From NCBI GenBank assembly GCA_027618565.1, contig JAQCEQ010000002.1:1-64000 (forward strand): a DNA stretch of 64,000 nt. Reading direction: 5' to 3'. Under the pieces are notes generated by a model. It was not told where the DNA came from and did not search any database. It worked only from the letters and a program-made list of their open reading frames with translations. This DNA is from Planctomycetota bacterium (GTDB taxonomy: Bacteria > Planctomycetota > Phycisphaerae > Phycisphaerales > SM1A02). Positions 8,220 to 17,104 of the stretch are shown piece after piece (the stretch's first letter is position 1; the number at the start of each line of letters is the position of its first letter). The translations under genes were made by a program, and so were the position numbers.

Positions 8220-9272
8220 ATGCCTGTGCGTCAACGCGCCGCCATCCTTGCCGGGATCCTCGGCACTGTCGCCGGATGCCTTGCCGATGTGCATGGGATT
8301 CCGCAGGATGCGCCGTCGGAACAGGCGCCGACACCGGCTCCGTCAGCAACTGCCGCGGCCGCAAGCGTGGTGGCACCGCTCTTCCCCGACGGCTCGCTCC
8401 TCAAGCGCGCACAGGGCCAGGTCGTGATCGACCCACGAGATGGCGTGCCGGCATTCGTGCTGTGGTCGAGAAGTGCTACTGCACCGCAGCGAAGGATCTG
8501 GCTGATGCCGTGCGCAGCAACGGATGAGTTGGTGCAACTGCAGCACAACGGAGGCGACGCACAGCTCATCGAGTTGAGTGGGCTGGTCACCGCACATCGC
8601 GGCGAGAACTGGTTGCTTCCTGCGGTGGCCGGTCTCGCCGGGACGACGCTCAATGCCCCGGCGGAGGGCCCGCCCATCCCGCCGGGGGGGCGTCGCGCTC
8701 CTGCGGTGCCGGCGGAATCGCCCAGGACACCCACCGCGCCTTCCGGGGACGAGCCACCCACAGCGACGGCGCCTCCCACGGTCGAGGCACTTTCTCCTGA
8801 GACGATCGCCGATCAACTTGAGGCATTGCTCGATGAGGCGATTCCGGTGGCACCGCGATCCGGCGATCCGGGTGCACCGACCGTGGCACCCGCGGACCCC
8901 ACCCGTGAGGAGCGTGGCGTGGTCCCGCCAGCGCAGTCGCCGCATTCCGATGCGAGTGACAGCGGCAATGCCAGGCCGCGCGCACTCCTTGGGCACCCGA
9001 CCCGGGTGCAGGACCGTCGATGCACCATCATCCGAGACGAGCGCACCGGCGCGTTGAGGATGGCCTTTGCCGCCAGCGCCGGCGAACTCCCCGCCAGCGC
9101 CGAGATCCTCCCCTGCGCCGAGCTGGACCGACTGGAAGTGGCGGCGCGCGGGTCCGCTCGCGGAGTCCCGGTGTTGGCTAGCGGTCTGGTGACGCAGGGA
9201 TCGGATGGACGGGCGTACATCCTGCCCACGGTGGTCCGACCGCTCCGGGCGGGGAAGTGGATCCTTCCGTAG
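8220..9272 (+). CDS. lipoprotein with an internally duplicated domain
   Basis: This lipoprotein of about 350 residues has no recognised function. The signal peptide ends in T-V-A-G-C, a lipobox with Cys20. Two similar segments of about 90 residues flank a Pro/Ala/Thr-rich linker (about residues 150-250). The first contains D-P-R-D-G-V-P-A-F-V, then M-P-C-A, L-S-G-L-V-T and N-W-L-L-P. The second contains R-D-E-R-T-G-A-L-R-M, then L-P-C-A, A-S-G-L-V-T and A-Y-I-L-P. This looks like tandem copies of one small beta domain with a conserved P-C-A motif. The ATG at 8220 begins the signal peptide; the frame is open further upstream through the tRNA and was not used. Confidence 0.72.
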   Translation: MPVRQRAAILAGILGTVAGCLADVHGIPQDAPSEQAPTPAPSATAAAASVVAPLFPDGSLLKRAQGQVVIDPRDGVPAFVLWSRSATAPQRRIWLMPCAATDELVQLQHNGGDAQLIELSGLVTAHRGENWLLPAVAGLAGTTLNAPAEGPPIPPGGRRAPAVPAESPRTPTAPSGDEPPTATAPPTVEALSPETIADQLEALLDEAIPVAPRSGDPGAPTVAPADPTREERGVVPPAQSPHSDASDSGNARPRALLGHPTRVQDRRCTIIRDERTGALRMAFAASAGELPASAEILPCAELDRLEVAARGSARGVPVLASGLVTQGSDGRAYILPTVVRPLRAGKWILP

Positions 9273-9361
9273 CGGCAACTGTGCGGCAAGTGGACCCCGA
9301 TTCCCGACCGACCGCAGGCCATCGTCGTCGTCGTGGGATGTGTGGTAAATTGCCCGACCGC

Positions 9362-9832
9362 ATGGCATATCCCACCGCAACGGTCGAGACGGATCATGGC
9401 ACTTTTTCTGTCGAGCTCTGGGATGATGTGGCGCCGAAGCACGCCGCCAATTTTCTGAAACTGGCGAAGAAGGGTTTTTACGACGGACTCACCTTCCACC
9501 GGATCATTCCAGGGTTCGTCATCCAGGGCGGATGCCCCGACGGCACCGGGACCGGCGGCCCGGGCTGGACCGTGAAGGCGGAGTTCAACGACCGCAAGCA
9601 CGCGCCGGGTGTGCTCTCCATGGCTCGATCCAGCCACCCGGATTCGGCCGGCAGCCAGTTTTTCGTGTGCCTCTCGCGCGAGAAGTGCGAGGGCCTGGAC
9701 GGTCAGTACACCGCCTTTGGATGCGTCACCGAGGGAATGGCTGTGGTGCGCAAGATCGCCGCAACGCCACTGAAGGGGAGTCAAGGCACTCCGGTGAAGG
9801 CCCCCACGATGGTCGCGGTCACGCAGGGTTGA
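9362..9832 (+). CDS. cyclophilin-type peptidyl-prolyl cis-trans isomerase
   Basis: The protein has about 156 residues, a single cyclophilin domain and no signal peptide, so it is probably cytoplasmic and assists folding at proline bonds. Family motifs are clear: V-E-L-x-x-D-x-A-P-K-H-A-A-N-F, F-Y-D-G-L-T-F-H-R-I-I-P-G-F-V-I-Q-G-G, then G-V-L-S-M-A-R, and S-Q-F-F-V-C. The catalytic arginine is the one in F-H-R. An ATG at 9338 would add eight residues; 9362 fits the family start better. It is convergent with a second, exported cyclophilin, with 4 bases between the two stop codons. Confidence 0.92.
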   Translation: MAYPTATVETDHGTFSVELWDDVAPKHAANFLKLAKKGFYDGLTFHRIIPGFVIQGGCPDGTGTGGPGWTVKAEFNDRKHAPGVLSMARSSHPDSAGSQFFVCLSREKCEGLDGQYTAFGCVTEGMAVVRKIAATPLKGSQGTPVKAPTMVAVTQG

Positions 9833-9836
9833 CCAG

Positions 9837-11003
9837 CTAGCGCTGCTCGCCTGAACCGCCGCTGTCGCTGCGCTCCACGCGCGTATCGAATCGATTCTTC
9901 CCCGGGGCGCGGGGCGGTGCCGGGACGACCGTCGCTTGCAGGATGCGCGGCGGGATGGCGGGGCGCTGTGTCACGGGATCCTCGATCACGCTGGTCTCCA
10001 GGGCGCGGATCGCCGGTTCGCCCTCGGTGCAGTAGGCGAACGCGCTGTACTTGCCGTCGAGCCGAGCCGTGCCTTCTCGACTCAGCGCGATGAAAAACTG
10101 GCAACCGACGCTGTGCGGTTCGTCGGCGCGCGCCATGCCAAGCACGCCGAAGTCAAATGGGAGGTCGCTTTCCTCCAGCGTGATGGCATACCCGGGCGTG
10201 CCGTCGCCGGTACCGGCGGGGTCGCCTCCCTGCACCACGAAGGGATTTCCGTCGCGCCCAATGGCGACGATGCGGTGGAAGACCAGGCCGTCATAGAAGC
10301 CTTCGCGCGCCAGGCGCCGCATGTTGTGTCCCGTGGCGGGCGCCTGGTCATGGGCGAACGCGATCCGCATGTCGCCACGATCGGTGGAGAGGAGCACATC
10401 CTCCTCCAGGTACAGGCGGAACCCGGCCGTCACCACCTCTTCCAGCGCAACTTTGGCCGCCATCGCGGCGCGGTCCTCTTCCGTCGCCGACGGCAGCGCC
10501 TCGGCGTCCCAGCCGATGATGTCCATCCGGACCGTCCCCTCAGGCGTGGTGAGCTCGCGCGTACGCACTCGCCGCGGGGTGCGCAGCGGCTCGATCACGA
10601 GCGGCGACCCCACCGCATCGCCCTGCACCACGGCCTGAAGGTACGCGGCGCGCTCCATCGTGGCGATCGCGGGGAGGACCGTGAGCAAGTCAACGCTGAG
10701 TTCGCGAACCGTGACGGACGCGACCTCCGTCCCGGCGGCATCGAGGAGCGCAAGGTCCACCTCGCCCGTGACGCCGTCGCGGGAGATGTCCACGACCATC
10801 GGCGCGCCTCGGGCGTGCCACTGCCGCTTGGACACGATGCGCACGGAAGGCTGAGCGACCGCGGGATCATCGCCACCTGGTGCCGCGACGGCTGCGCGCG
10901 CGTGAGCCATCGCCCATCCGGCAAGGGGGAGAACGAGGGACGCCAGCAGCACTCCTCGGAGAGGGGTTCTGAAGCGGATGCGGGGCGGTGGTGTTCGTAT
11001 CAT
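9837..11003 (-). CDS. exported cyclophilin-type peptidyl-prolyl isomerase with N-terminal domain
   Basis: The product has about 388 residues. The N-terminus (M-I-R-T-P-P-P-R) leads into a hydrophobic signal segment ending near A-H-A-R-A. Residues of about 50-190 form a beta-rich domain that is not recognised. The cyclophilin domain follows from about residue 205: A-F-A-H-D-Q-A-P-A-T-G-H-N, F-Y-D-G-L-V-F-H-R-I-V, F-V-V-Q-G-G-D-P-A-G-T-G and G-M-A-R. It probably acts in the periplasm on exported proteins. The frame is open to 11627, but that extension lies antisense to gatB; the ATG at 11003 starts the signal peptide. Its start is only 6 bases from the divergent gatB start. Confidence 0.87.
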   Translation of the reverse strand: MIRTPPPRIRFRTPLRGVLLASLVLPLAGWAMAHARAAVAAPGGDDPAVAQPSVRIVSKRQWHARGAPMVVDISRDGVTGEVDLALLDAAGTEVASVTVRELSVDLLTVLPAIATMERAAYLQAVVQGDAVGSPLVIEPLRTPRRVRTRELTTPEGTVRMDIIGWDAEALPSATEEDRAAMAAKVALEEVVTAGFRLYLEEDVLLSTDRGDMRIAFAHDQAPATGHNMRRLAREGFYDGLVFHRIVAIGRDGNPFVVQGGDPAGTGDGTPGYAITLEESDLPFDFGVLGMARADEPHSVGCQFFIALSREGTARLDGKYSAFAYCTEGEPAIRALETSVIEDPVTQRPAIPPRILQATVVPAPPRAPGKNRFDTRVERSDSGGSGEQR

Positions 11004-11009
11004 GGTTCG

Positions 11010-12524
11010 ATGCCAAGCGTTTCGGCGACGCGTACGGTCGTATCGCGCCGACTCATTGTCGGCCTCGAGATCCATGTCGAGTTGGCGACGCGCAGCAAGA
11101 TGTTTACTCGCGCGCCGAACTTGGCGCATCCGGAAAACTTCGACGCGGCCCCGAATTCGGTGGTGGATCCCGTGGTGCTGGCCCTTCCCGGGACGCTTCC
11201 CGTCATGAACCGCGAGGCGGTGGAAATGTCGATCCTGGTGGGGATGGCGCTCCACTGCCAGATCGCGCGGCACTCGAAGTGGGATCGCAAGAACTATTTT
11301 TATCCGGACCTCCCCAAGGGCTACCAGATCAGCCAGTATGACCAGCCGCTCTGCGGCGAAGGCTCGCATGCGCTGGCGTCTGGGAAGCGCATCGGCATCA
11401 TCCGGGCCCACTTGGAGGAAGACACGGGCAAGCTGGGGCACGAGCTCCCCGGCGGGCTTCCCGCGGATGGGTCGCTGGTGGACTTCAACCGTGCGGGGAC
11501 GCCGCTCCTGGAAATCGTCACGGCGCCTGACTTTGAGAGTGCGGATGAGGTGGTGGCCTTCGCGGAGGAACTGCGGGACCTGTGCCGGTTCCTTGGCGTG
11601 ACCGAGGGCATCCTCCAGAGGGGACACATGCGTTTTGAGCCCAACGTCAACCTGGCCTTGGTGCTGGACGACGGCAGCGAGGTGCGCACGCCGGTGGTGG
11701 AGGTGAAAAACCTCAATTCATTCCGCGCGGTCCGCGGCGCCATCGAGCACGAGGCGATCCGCCAGGAAGCCGAGTGGATGCAGACCGGCCGCGTGATGGG
11801 CCCCGGCGCCAAGAGCACGCGAGGGTGGGACGATGTCGCATTGGAGACGGTGCTCCAGCGAGAGAAGGAAGATGCACACGACTATCGGTACTTTCCCGAC
11901 CCGGACCTGGTCGGCGTCGAGGTAGACGATGCCTGGCTGGACCGCCTTCGCGCGCGAATGCCCAGCCGACCCGACGAACTGCGCGCTCGATTCGCGGGGT
12001 GGGGGCTGACGGAGAAGGACATCCGGCAACTGCTGGACGATCCGGCACTGTCGCGCTGGCTCCGCGAGGCGCACGGCGCGTCCAGCGGAACCGACGGCGA
12101 TGGGTACTCACTGACCAAGCTGCTGCTCAACAACGTGATGAAGCTGGCGAACGGGCGCGGTTGCGGTCCTGTCGACCTTGGGTTCACTGCGGCACAGGCG
12201 GCGGGAGTCGTCGCACTGCGGCAGACCGACGCCATCGGAGCGCAGTCCGTGGACGCGCTGTTGGAGGCGATGTGCGGGACGCCCGAGACGCCACGGGAGG
12301 TCGCCGTGCGACTGGGCGTGCTGCAGGTGCGCGACGATTCCGCGCTGGATGCGTGGGTGGAGGCAGCCATCACCGGCAACCCGCAGGCCGCCGCCGACGT
12401 GCGCGGCGGGAAACTGGCCGCGATCGGGAGGCTGGTCGGAGCCGTGATGAAAGAGTCCGGCGGGCGGGCCAACGCGAAGGACGCGCAGGCGCGCCTCCTA
12501 GAGAGACTGAAGGCCACCCCGTGA
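11010..12524 (+). CDS. gatB: aspartyl/glutamyl-tRNA amidotransferase subunit B
   Basis: GatB, about 504 residues, is the kinase-like subunit that activates Glu-tRNA(Gln) or Asp-tRNA(Asn) for amidation with GatA and GatC. The N-terminal G-L-E-I-H-V-E-L and R-K-N-Y-F-Y-P-D-L-P-K-G-Y-Q-I-S-Q are signature motifs. I-R-A-H-L-E-E-D-T-G-K and D-F-N-R-A-G-T-P-L-L-E-I-V follow, then E-V-K-N-L-N-S-F, and the helical tail and YqeY-like region. gatA and gatC are not in this window. Its stop overlaps the hpt start (GTGA), so the two are probably translationally coupled. Confidence 0.95.
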   Translation: MPSVSATRTVVSRRLIVGLEIHVELATRSKMFTRAPNLAHPENFDAAPNSVVDPVVLALPGTLPVMNREAVEMSILVGMALHCQIARHSKWDRKNYFYPDLPKGYQISQYDQPLCGEGSHALASGKRIGIIRAHLEEDTGKLGHELPGGLPADGSLVDFNRAGTPLLEIVTAPDFESADEVVAFAEELRDLCRFLGVTEGILQRGHMRFEPNVNLALVLDDGSEVRTPVVEVKNLNSFRAVRGAIEHEAIRQEAEWMQTGRVMGPGAKSTRGWDDVALETVLQREKEDAHDYRYFPDPDLVGVEVDDAWLDRLRARMPSRPDELRARFAGWGLTEKDIRQLLDDPALSRWLREAHGASSGTDGDGYSLTKLLLNNVMKLANGRGCGPVDLGFTAAQAAGVVALRQTDAIGAQSVDALLEAMCGTPETPREVAVRLGVLQVRDDSALDAWVEAAITGNPQAAADVRGGKLAAIGRLVGAVMKESGGRANAKDAQARLLERLKATP

Positions 12525-13069
12525 GCATCCAAGGCCAGGTGGGCGAGTGCGTCGTGGACGCCGATCGCATCCGCACGCGCGTGAGGGAGCTGGCCGAGGA
12601 AATCCACCGTGCGCATCCCAGCGGGGACGACCCGCTGGTGGTGATCGTGGTTCTCGCGGGTGCGGTGATCTTCGCGGCGGACCTGATTCGCGCGCTTCCG
12701 CACCGCGTGATCATGGCGTTCGTGAAGGTGAGTTCCTATCCCGGTACCTCGACCACCAGTCAGGGCATCGTGGAGAGCGGCAGCATGCCCGACGCGGTGC
12801 GCGCGCGCGACGTGCTGGTGATCGACGATGTGCTGGACACTGGCCGCACGCTGCAGCACCTGCGCGCCGAGTTGCAGTCGGCGGGGGCGCGCACGGTGCG
12901 GACCTGCGTGCTGCTTCGCAAGGACCGCGCCGAGGCGAAGGCCGTGCCCTGCGACCATGTGGGCTTCGACATCCCGGATCGATTTGTCGTCGGCTACGGG
13001 CTGGACTATAACGACGAGTTCCGGCACCTTCCCGACATCCGGCTCTTCACCCTGGGACCCGACGCATGA
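12521..13069 (+). CDS. hpt: hypoxanthine phosphoribosyltransferase
   Basis: The protein, about 182 residues, converts hypoxanthine or guanine with PRPP to IMP or GMP in purine salvage. The PRPP-binding loop is V-L-V-I-D-D-V-L-D-T-G-R-T-L, close to the hallmark of purine phosphoribosyltransferases. Upstream is V-V-L-A-G-A-V-I-F and downstream the D-Y-N-D-E-F-R-H-L segment that closes the active site in HPRTs. The start is taken as the GTG at 12521, whose last bases form the gatB stop. The downstream gene starts at the overlapping ATGA. Confidence 0.9.
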   Translation: MSIQGQVGECVVDADRIRTRVRELAEEIHRAHPSGDDPLVVIVVLAGAVIFAADLIRALPHRVIMAFVKVSSYPGTSTTSQGIVESGSMPDAVRARDVLVIDDVLDTGRTLQHLRAELQSAGARTVRTCVLLRKDRAEAKAVPCDHVGFDIPDRFVVGYGLDYNDEFRHLPDIRLFTLGPDA

Positions 13070-13596
13070 CCCTGGCCGGGACCGTCCAGGAACTGCGGGG
13101 CCCCACGAGCGCCTCGACGGGCGCGGTGGGTGATGGCGAGACGATCCTGCTGACCATCCGGCCAAGCGCCATCATGGTGCTGCATTGGGGGCGGCGTTGG
13201 TGCGTCGGAGCGTGCATGTTCGTCGCGCTGGGAGCAGCAGCCCAGTGGAGTGGCGACGCGCCGGTCGACCTGCGCCACGGCATCCTCTCCGCCCTTGCGG
13301 TCTGCATGGCGCGTGCCGCATGGCGCATGGCGCAGTGGAGGACCACGACCTTCGTGCTGACGGATCGCCGGCTGGTCTCGTGCACGGGACCCATTCGGCG
13401 GCAGCACGAGATCCCGCTCCGCGTGGCCAGCCTCATCGACATTCACTTCCCGACGTGGGGTCGGCCGCTGCGTGTGGGATCCATCGGCTTCCGGTCGCTC
13501 ACCAACGAGCCAGACCGCATGCGGTGGGATCATGTGTCCAAGCCGCAGGTGGTGAGACGTGCGATCCTGGATGCGCGAAGCCGGTATGGGCGCTGA
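13066..13596 (+). CDS. membrane protein with bacterial PH-like domain
   Basis: About 176 residues. The first third carries two hydrophobic segments (around residues 47-60 and 70-88). They are followed by T-T-F-V-L-T-D-R-R-L-V-S-C-T-G-P-I-R-R, the strand-turn-strand pattern of the bacterial PH (YdbT/DUF304) family, where T-D-R-R-L is characteristic. Its function is unknown; proteins of this type are membrane-associated. Its start overlaps the hpt stop (ATGA), making it the third member of a gatB-hpt unit. Confidence 0.65.
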   Translation: MTLAGTVQELRGPTSASTGAVGDGETILLTIRPSAIMVLHWGRRWCVGACMFVALGAAAQWSGDAPVDLRHGILSALAVCMARAAWRMAQWRTTTFVLTDRRLVSCTGPIRRQHEIPLRVASLIDIHFPTWGRPLRVGSIGFRSLTNEPDRMRWDHVSKPQVVRRAILDARSRYGR

Positions 13597-13603
13597 GGCT
13601 TGC

Positions 13604-14566
13604 TCAGGCCCAGGGAGCCTTCGCGCGCGCGTCTCCCACGGACGCGCGCAACGACTCCAGAGTGGCGCGGTCGGCCTCGCCAAGCCCTTCAGGCGCCACC
13701 ACCTCGATGATCGCGATGAGGTCTCCCTTCTCGCCCTTGGGCATGGCTAGGCCTTGACCCACCAGCCGGATTCGCTTGCCGCTGGAGGTCCCCGGCGGAA
13801 CTCGAACCAAGGCGCGACCACGCAAGAGTGGCACGTCCACCGATGCTCCCAGCGCGCACTCGATGATGCTCACGGGGACCTTCACGAGGAGGTTGGAGCC
13901 ATCTCGGGTGAACCACGGGTGCGGTGCGATGTGGATCGTCGCCAGGAGGTCGCCCGGCTCGCCTGCGCCGATGCCAACTTCGCCCTGCCCCCGAGCGCGG
14001 ATCACCGCGCCCTCCGTGATGCCGGCGGGGATCTTGAGGTCCAGGGTCTTCTCGTGGCCAGTCCGGATGGAAGCGTTCCCACCGAGGGCGGCGGTCTCGA
14101 AGGCGACATGGACCTCCGCACGGAGATCGGAACCGCGCCGGCGGTGCGTGCGCCCGGCACGCGAGCCTCCCGCACCGCCGCCTCGTCCGGCCGCCCCACC
14201 GGCTCCGCCAAACCCGCCGAAGCCCCCGAATGCACCTTCACCGAAGTGCTGCGCAAACATGTCGCGGAGCGCGTCCTCATCGACCTGGCCATGCCCGCCG
14301 GCACTGCCGGGCCAGCCGCCAGCGTGGCTCGCACCCGTGGGGTCGCCCGCAAGCCCGGGCTCGCCAAACTGGTCGTACCGCTTGCGCTTCTCCTCGTCGT
14401 TCAGGATGTCGTAGGCGTTCTGCACCTCCGCAAATCGCTGCTGTGCGTCCGAGGCCTTGTTGATGTCGGGGTGGAACTTCCGGGCCAGGGCACGATGGGC
14501 CTTGCGAATCTCGTCCGGCGTGGCCGTGCGGGAGACGCCCAGCACTTCGTAGTAGTCGCGACTCAC
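13604..14566 (-). CDS. DnaJ-like co-chaperone without zinc finger (CbpA type)
   Basis: The product has about 320 residues. It begins with a J domain: D-Y-Y-E-V-L-G-V at residues 4-11, and the HPD motif at 32-34 that stimulates DnaK ATPase. A Gly/Phe-rich and then Gly/Arg-rich linker spans about residues 100-150. The C-terminal substrate-binding domain (I-P-A-G-I-T-E-G, P-H-x-W-F-x-R-D-G, V-P-P-G-T-S-S-G-K-R-I-R-L) is like DnaJ but lacks the four CxxCxGxG repeats, so it is the CbpA class. The GTG at 14566 places the J domain directly at the N-terminus; longer in-frame starts run into the divergent gene. Confidence 0.88.
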   Translation of the reverse strand: MSRDYYEVLGVSRTATPDEIRKAHRALARKFHPDINKASDAQQRFAEVQNAYDILNDEEKRKRYDQFGEPGLAGDPTGASHAGGWPGSAGGHGQVDEDALRDMFAQHFGEGAFGGFGGFGGAGGAAGRGGGAGGSRAGRTHRRRGSDLRAEVHVAFETAALGGNASIRTGHEKTLDLKIPAGITEGAVIRARGQGEVGIGAGEPGDLLATIHIAPHPWFTRDGSNLLVKVPVSIIECALGASVDVPLLRGRALVRVPPGTSSGKRIRLVGQGLAMPKGEKGDLIAIIEVVAPEGLGEADRATLESLRASVGDARAKAPWA

Positions 14567-14609
14567 GGGGCGAGAGTGTAGAGCCTGCGCGTCTAGACTC
14601 AGCACGCCG

Positions 14610-16607
14610 ATGCGTCCCACGAGTACCTTTCCATCGACCTGTGCCGATGTCCCGCTGACCATTCTCGCGGGCGGGCCGCGGGATCGCGCCGACCCGCGAG
14701 CGCAGCGCGTCAACCGAATGTCTCGCCGTCGATTTGCGGTCCTGATTTTCATCCAGGCTGCCCTCGCGGTTCATGTCGGACTGTGGCTTTGGCGGGGCGG
14801 CGAGACCATCGCACCCCTCGAGCCAAGCGAGTCGATGGAGACGCTCAAGCATGGGGTCATCAATGTGGGAGCTCTGCTCTTCGGACTGGCGCTCCTGAGC
14901 ACGGCGATCCTGGGGCGCTGGTTTTGCGGATGGGGATGCCATGTGATCCTTCTCCAAGACTGGTGCGAGAGACTGCTGGCGCGGATCGGCCTCCGCCCCA
15001 AGCCATTTCGCTCCAGGCTGCTCTTGTGGGTGCCCCTCGCGCTGGCCCTCTACATGTTTGCGTGGCCGGTGGTGTATCGGCTGGCGATCGCACCGCTGGT
15101 GCAGCCCGACCTGCATTGGCCCGGCTGGTCGTGGCAATTGACGACGACGGACTTCTGGACGACGTTTCCCAGCTGGGCGGTGGCCATCCCGTTCCTCTTC
15201 GTGTGCGGCTTCCTGACGGTCTATCTCCTGGGCGGCAAGGCGTACTGCACCTACGGATGCCCGTACGGCGGATTCTTTGCCCCACTCGATCGGTTGGCGA
15301 TTGGACGCATCCGCGTGAACGACTCCTGCGAGGGCTGTGGCCACTGCACGGCGGTGTGCTCCTCCAATGTCCGCGTCCACGAGGAAGTCCGCGACTTCAA
15401 GATGGTGGTCGATCCCGGCTGCATGAAGTGCCTGGACTGCGTCTCGGCGTGCCCCAAGGATGCGCTTCGATTTGACTTCGGTGCCATCCCCGCGAGCCAC
15501 CAGCGCCCGGCAGTGGCGAGGCTCTACGACCTCCCGCTGACCGAAGAAATCGGCATCGCGATCATCGGCGTCGGCACGCTGCTGGCCGTCCGTGGCGCGT
15601 ACGGAGTCGTGCCGCTCCTCTTCGCCAGCGGAATCGGCGCATGCGTGGCGTTCTTCGCGTGGAAGGCGTGGCGCGTCCTTCGGGATCGGTCCTCCTCCTT
15701 TCACGGCCACGCGCTGAAGAGTGCGGCGCGGATGACGGCGCTCGGAGCATCGTGGCTCGTGGCAACCGCGTTGCTGCTGGTGCTGGTGGTCCACACGGGC
15801 GCGGTCAATCTGCTCACCGCTCGCGGACTGCAGACCTATGAGTCGCTGGACATCCCCGAGTCCGACATCTTTGGCGACCATGCCGTCGAACTGGAGCCGG
15901 TCCGACAGCAGGCGGTTCGATTGGGGCTCCGGCAACTTCAGATCGCCTCATGCCTGTCGGACGGCGGTTGGGGACTTGGCACCCGAAGCTGGCAGGACGG
16001 CCTGGACCTTCGCATGGCCTGGATGCACTGCGTACTCCGCGAGTTCACCGATGCCGAGGCACTCCTCCAGTCGATGTACCGGCGAGCGCCAACCGAGGCC
16101 CTCGCTGCCAACATCTGCCGAATCCGCCGCGGCCGGGCCGATCGAGCCGGTGCCGATGCGATGTACGCGCAGGCCCAGGCCGACCACCCAGAGTGGAGTC
16201 GCCTCCGCGACGAGCGCATGCTCTGGATCCTGGACGAGCAGGGGCTGGAGAGCGCCATTGCCGCGTCGAGGGCATGGGTCGCTGAGCGCCCCGACGACAT
16301 CACCGCGATGCGCAGGCTCTCGATCCTCCTCCTGGACGCCAACGACCCGGTGCTGGTGGACGAAGGGATCCAGCTGGTGCGGCACACGATCACGATCGAG
16401 CCCGACAACGCCTTTGCCCACTACACGCTTGGCCTGGCCGAGGCGCAGCGTGGGCGACTGGACCTGGCGCTGCCGGCCTTTGAGGAGGCGCACCGACTCG
16501 CGCCGGACCAAGCCACCATCACGGAGGCGCTGGCCCGGGCGTACCGCGAGATTGGTCGTGGGGACGATGCCGCGGCGCTGCTCGCGCCATCCGGGAGCGC
16601 GAGGTAA
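14610..16607 (+). CDS. membrane 4Fe-4S ferredoxin-type protein fused to a TPR domain
   Basis: The protein has about 665 residues. Several transmembrane helices carry C-G-W-G-C at 106-110 and C-T-Y-G-C-P at 213-218, as in NapH/CcoG/NosR-type membrane electron carriers. Two ferredoxin clusters follow: C240-x2-C243-x2-C246-x3-C250 and C271-x2-C274-x2-C277-x3-C281-P. Two to three further helices lead to a soluble C-terminal region of about 200 residues. It contains tetratricopeptide repeats (for example A-x-x-R-R-x-S-I-L-L-L and A-H-Y-T-L-G-L-A-E-A-Q-R-G-R-L-D-L-A). It probably transfers electrons at the membrane, with the TPR part recruiting a partner. The exact role is unknown. An ATG at 14718 is an alternative start. 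Confidence 0.75.
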   Translation: MRPTSTFPSTCADVPLTILAGGPRDRADPRAQRVNRMSRRRFAVLIFIQAALAVHVGLWLWRGGETIAPLEPSESMETLKHGVINVGALLFGLALLSTAILGRWFCGWGCHVILLQDWCERLLARIGLRPKPFRSRLLLWVPLALALYMFAWPVVYRLAIAPLVQPDLHWPGWSWQLTTTDFWTTFPSWAVAIPFLFVCGFLTVYLLGGKAYCTYGCPYGGFFAPLDRLAIGRIRVNDSCEGCGHCTAVCSSNVRVHEEVRDFKMVVDPGCMKCLDCVSACPKDALRFDFGAIPASHQRPAVARLYDLPLTEEIGIAIIGVGTLLAVRGAYGVVPLLFASGIGACVAFFAWKAWRVLRDRSSSFHGHALKSAARMTALGASWLVATALLLVLVVHTGAVNLLTARGLQTYESLDIPESDIFGDHAVELEPVRQQAVRLGLRQLQIASCLSDGGWGLGTRSWQDGLDLRMAWMHCVLREFTDAEALLQSMYRRAPTEALAANICRIRRGRADRAGADAMYAQAQADHPEWSRLRDERMLWILDEQGLESAIAASRAWVAERPDDITAMRRLSILLLDANDPVLVDEGIQLVRHTITIEPDNAFAHYTLGLAEAQRGRLDLALPAFEEAHRLAPDQATITEALARAYREIGRGDDAAALLAPSGSAR

Positions 16608-16619
16608 CCTCCGCGATTC

Positions 16620-17081
16620 ATGTCTGCGGCGCTTTGCGACATCCTGTCCCTCACGGCGGTCAAGGTGCCGCTTGCCGCAACGACGCGGCAGGGCGCGATC
16701 GACGAGCTGGTGGATCTCCTCGCGGCGCAGGGTGACATTGGCGCCGCGGACGCGCTCAAGCGAAGCGTCTGGGAGCGCGAGTGCCAGCGATCGACCGGCA
16801 TTGGCGATGGGCTGGCGATTCCCCACGGGAAGTGCCCGACGGCCTCGCGTCTCGCCCTCGCAGTCGGGATCTGCGCGGAGCCGATCGATTTCCAGTCCAT
16901 CGACAAGAAGCCCGTCAAGCTGATCCTGCTCCTGATCTCGCCGCCCGACCGGATCACCGATCACATCCAGGCCCTGGGCCGCATCAGCCGAGCGCTCTCC
17001 AGCGCCGCGGCGCGCCAGCAGGCGTACACCGCGACGGACGCGCAGGCGCTCTTCGACATCCTGCTCCAGCACGGCGCCTGA
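16620..17081 (+). CDS. PTS system IIA-like protein (PtsN/fructose type)
   Basis: About 153 residues covering a single PTS EIIA type-2 domain. The phosphorylatable histidine is expected at H69 in G-D-G-L-A-I-P-H-G-K, the motif of the nitrogen-PTS IIA protein PtsN and of fructose IIA proteins. The segment V-K-L-I-L-L-L-I-S-P follows, matching the central strand of the fold. No EI, HPr or permease gene is nearby, so a regulatory role is more likely than sugar transport. It follows the ferredoxin-TPR gene by 12 bases and may be co-transcribed. Confidence 0.8.
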   Translation: MSAALCDILSLTAVKVPLAATTRQGAIDELVDLLAAQGDIGAADALKRSVWERECQRSTGIGDGLAIPHGKCPTASRLALAVGICAEPIDFQSIDKKPVKLILLLISPPDRITDHIQALGRISRALSSAAARQQAYTATDAQALFDILLQHGA

Positions 17082-17082
17082 A

Positions 17083-17104
17083 GCCCGCGCTCAGCCCGCG
17101 CTCA
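17083..17104 (+). repeat. two tandem copies of an 11-base unit at a convergent gene junction
   Basis: The unit GCCCGCGCTCA occurs twice back to back, followed by a degenerate third copy (GTCCGCGCGCT). It fills the space between the PTS IIA-like stop (17081) and the rsmB stop (17102). No function is evident; it may have arisen by slippage. Confidence 0.6.
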
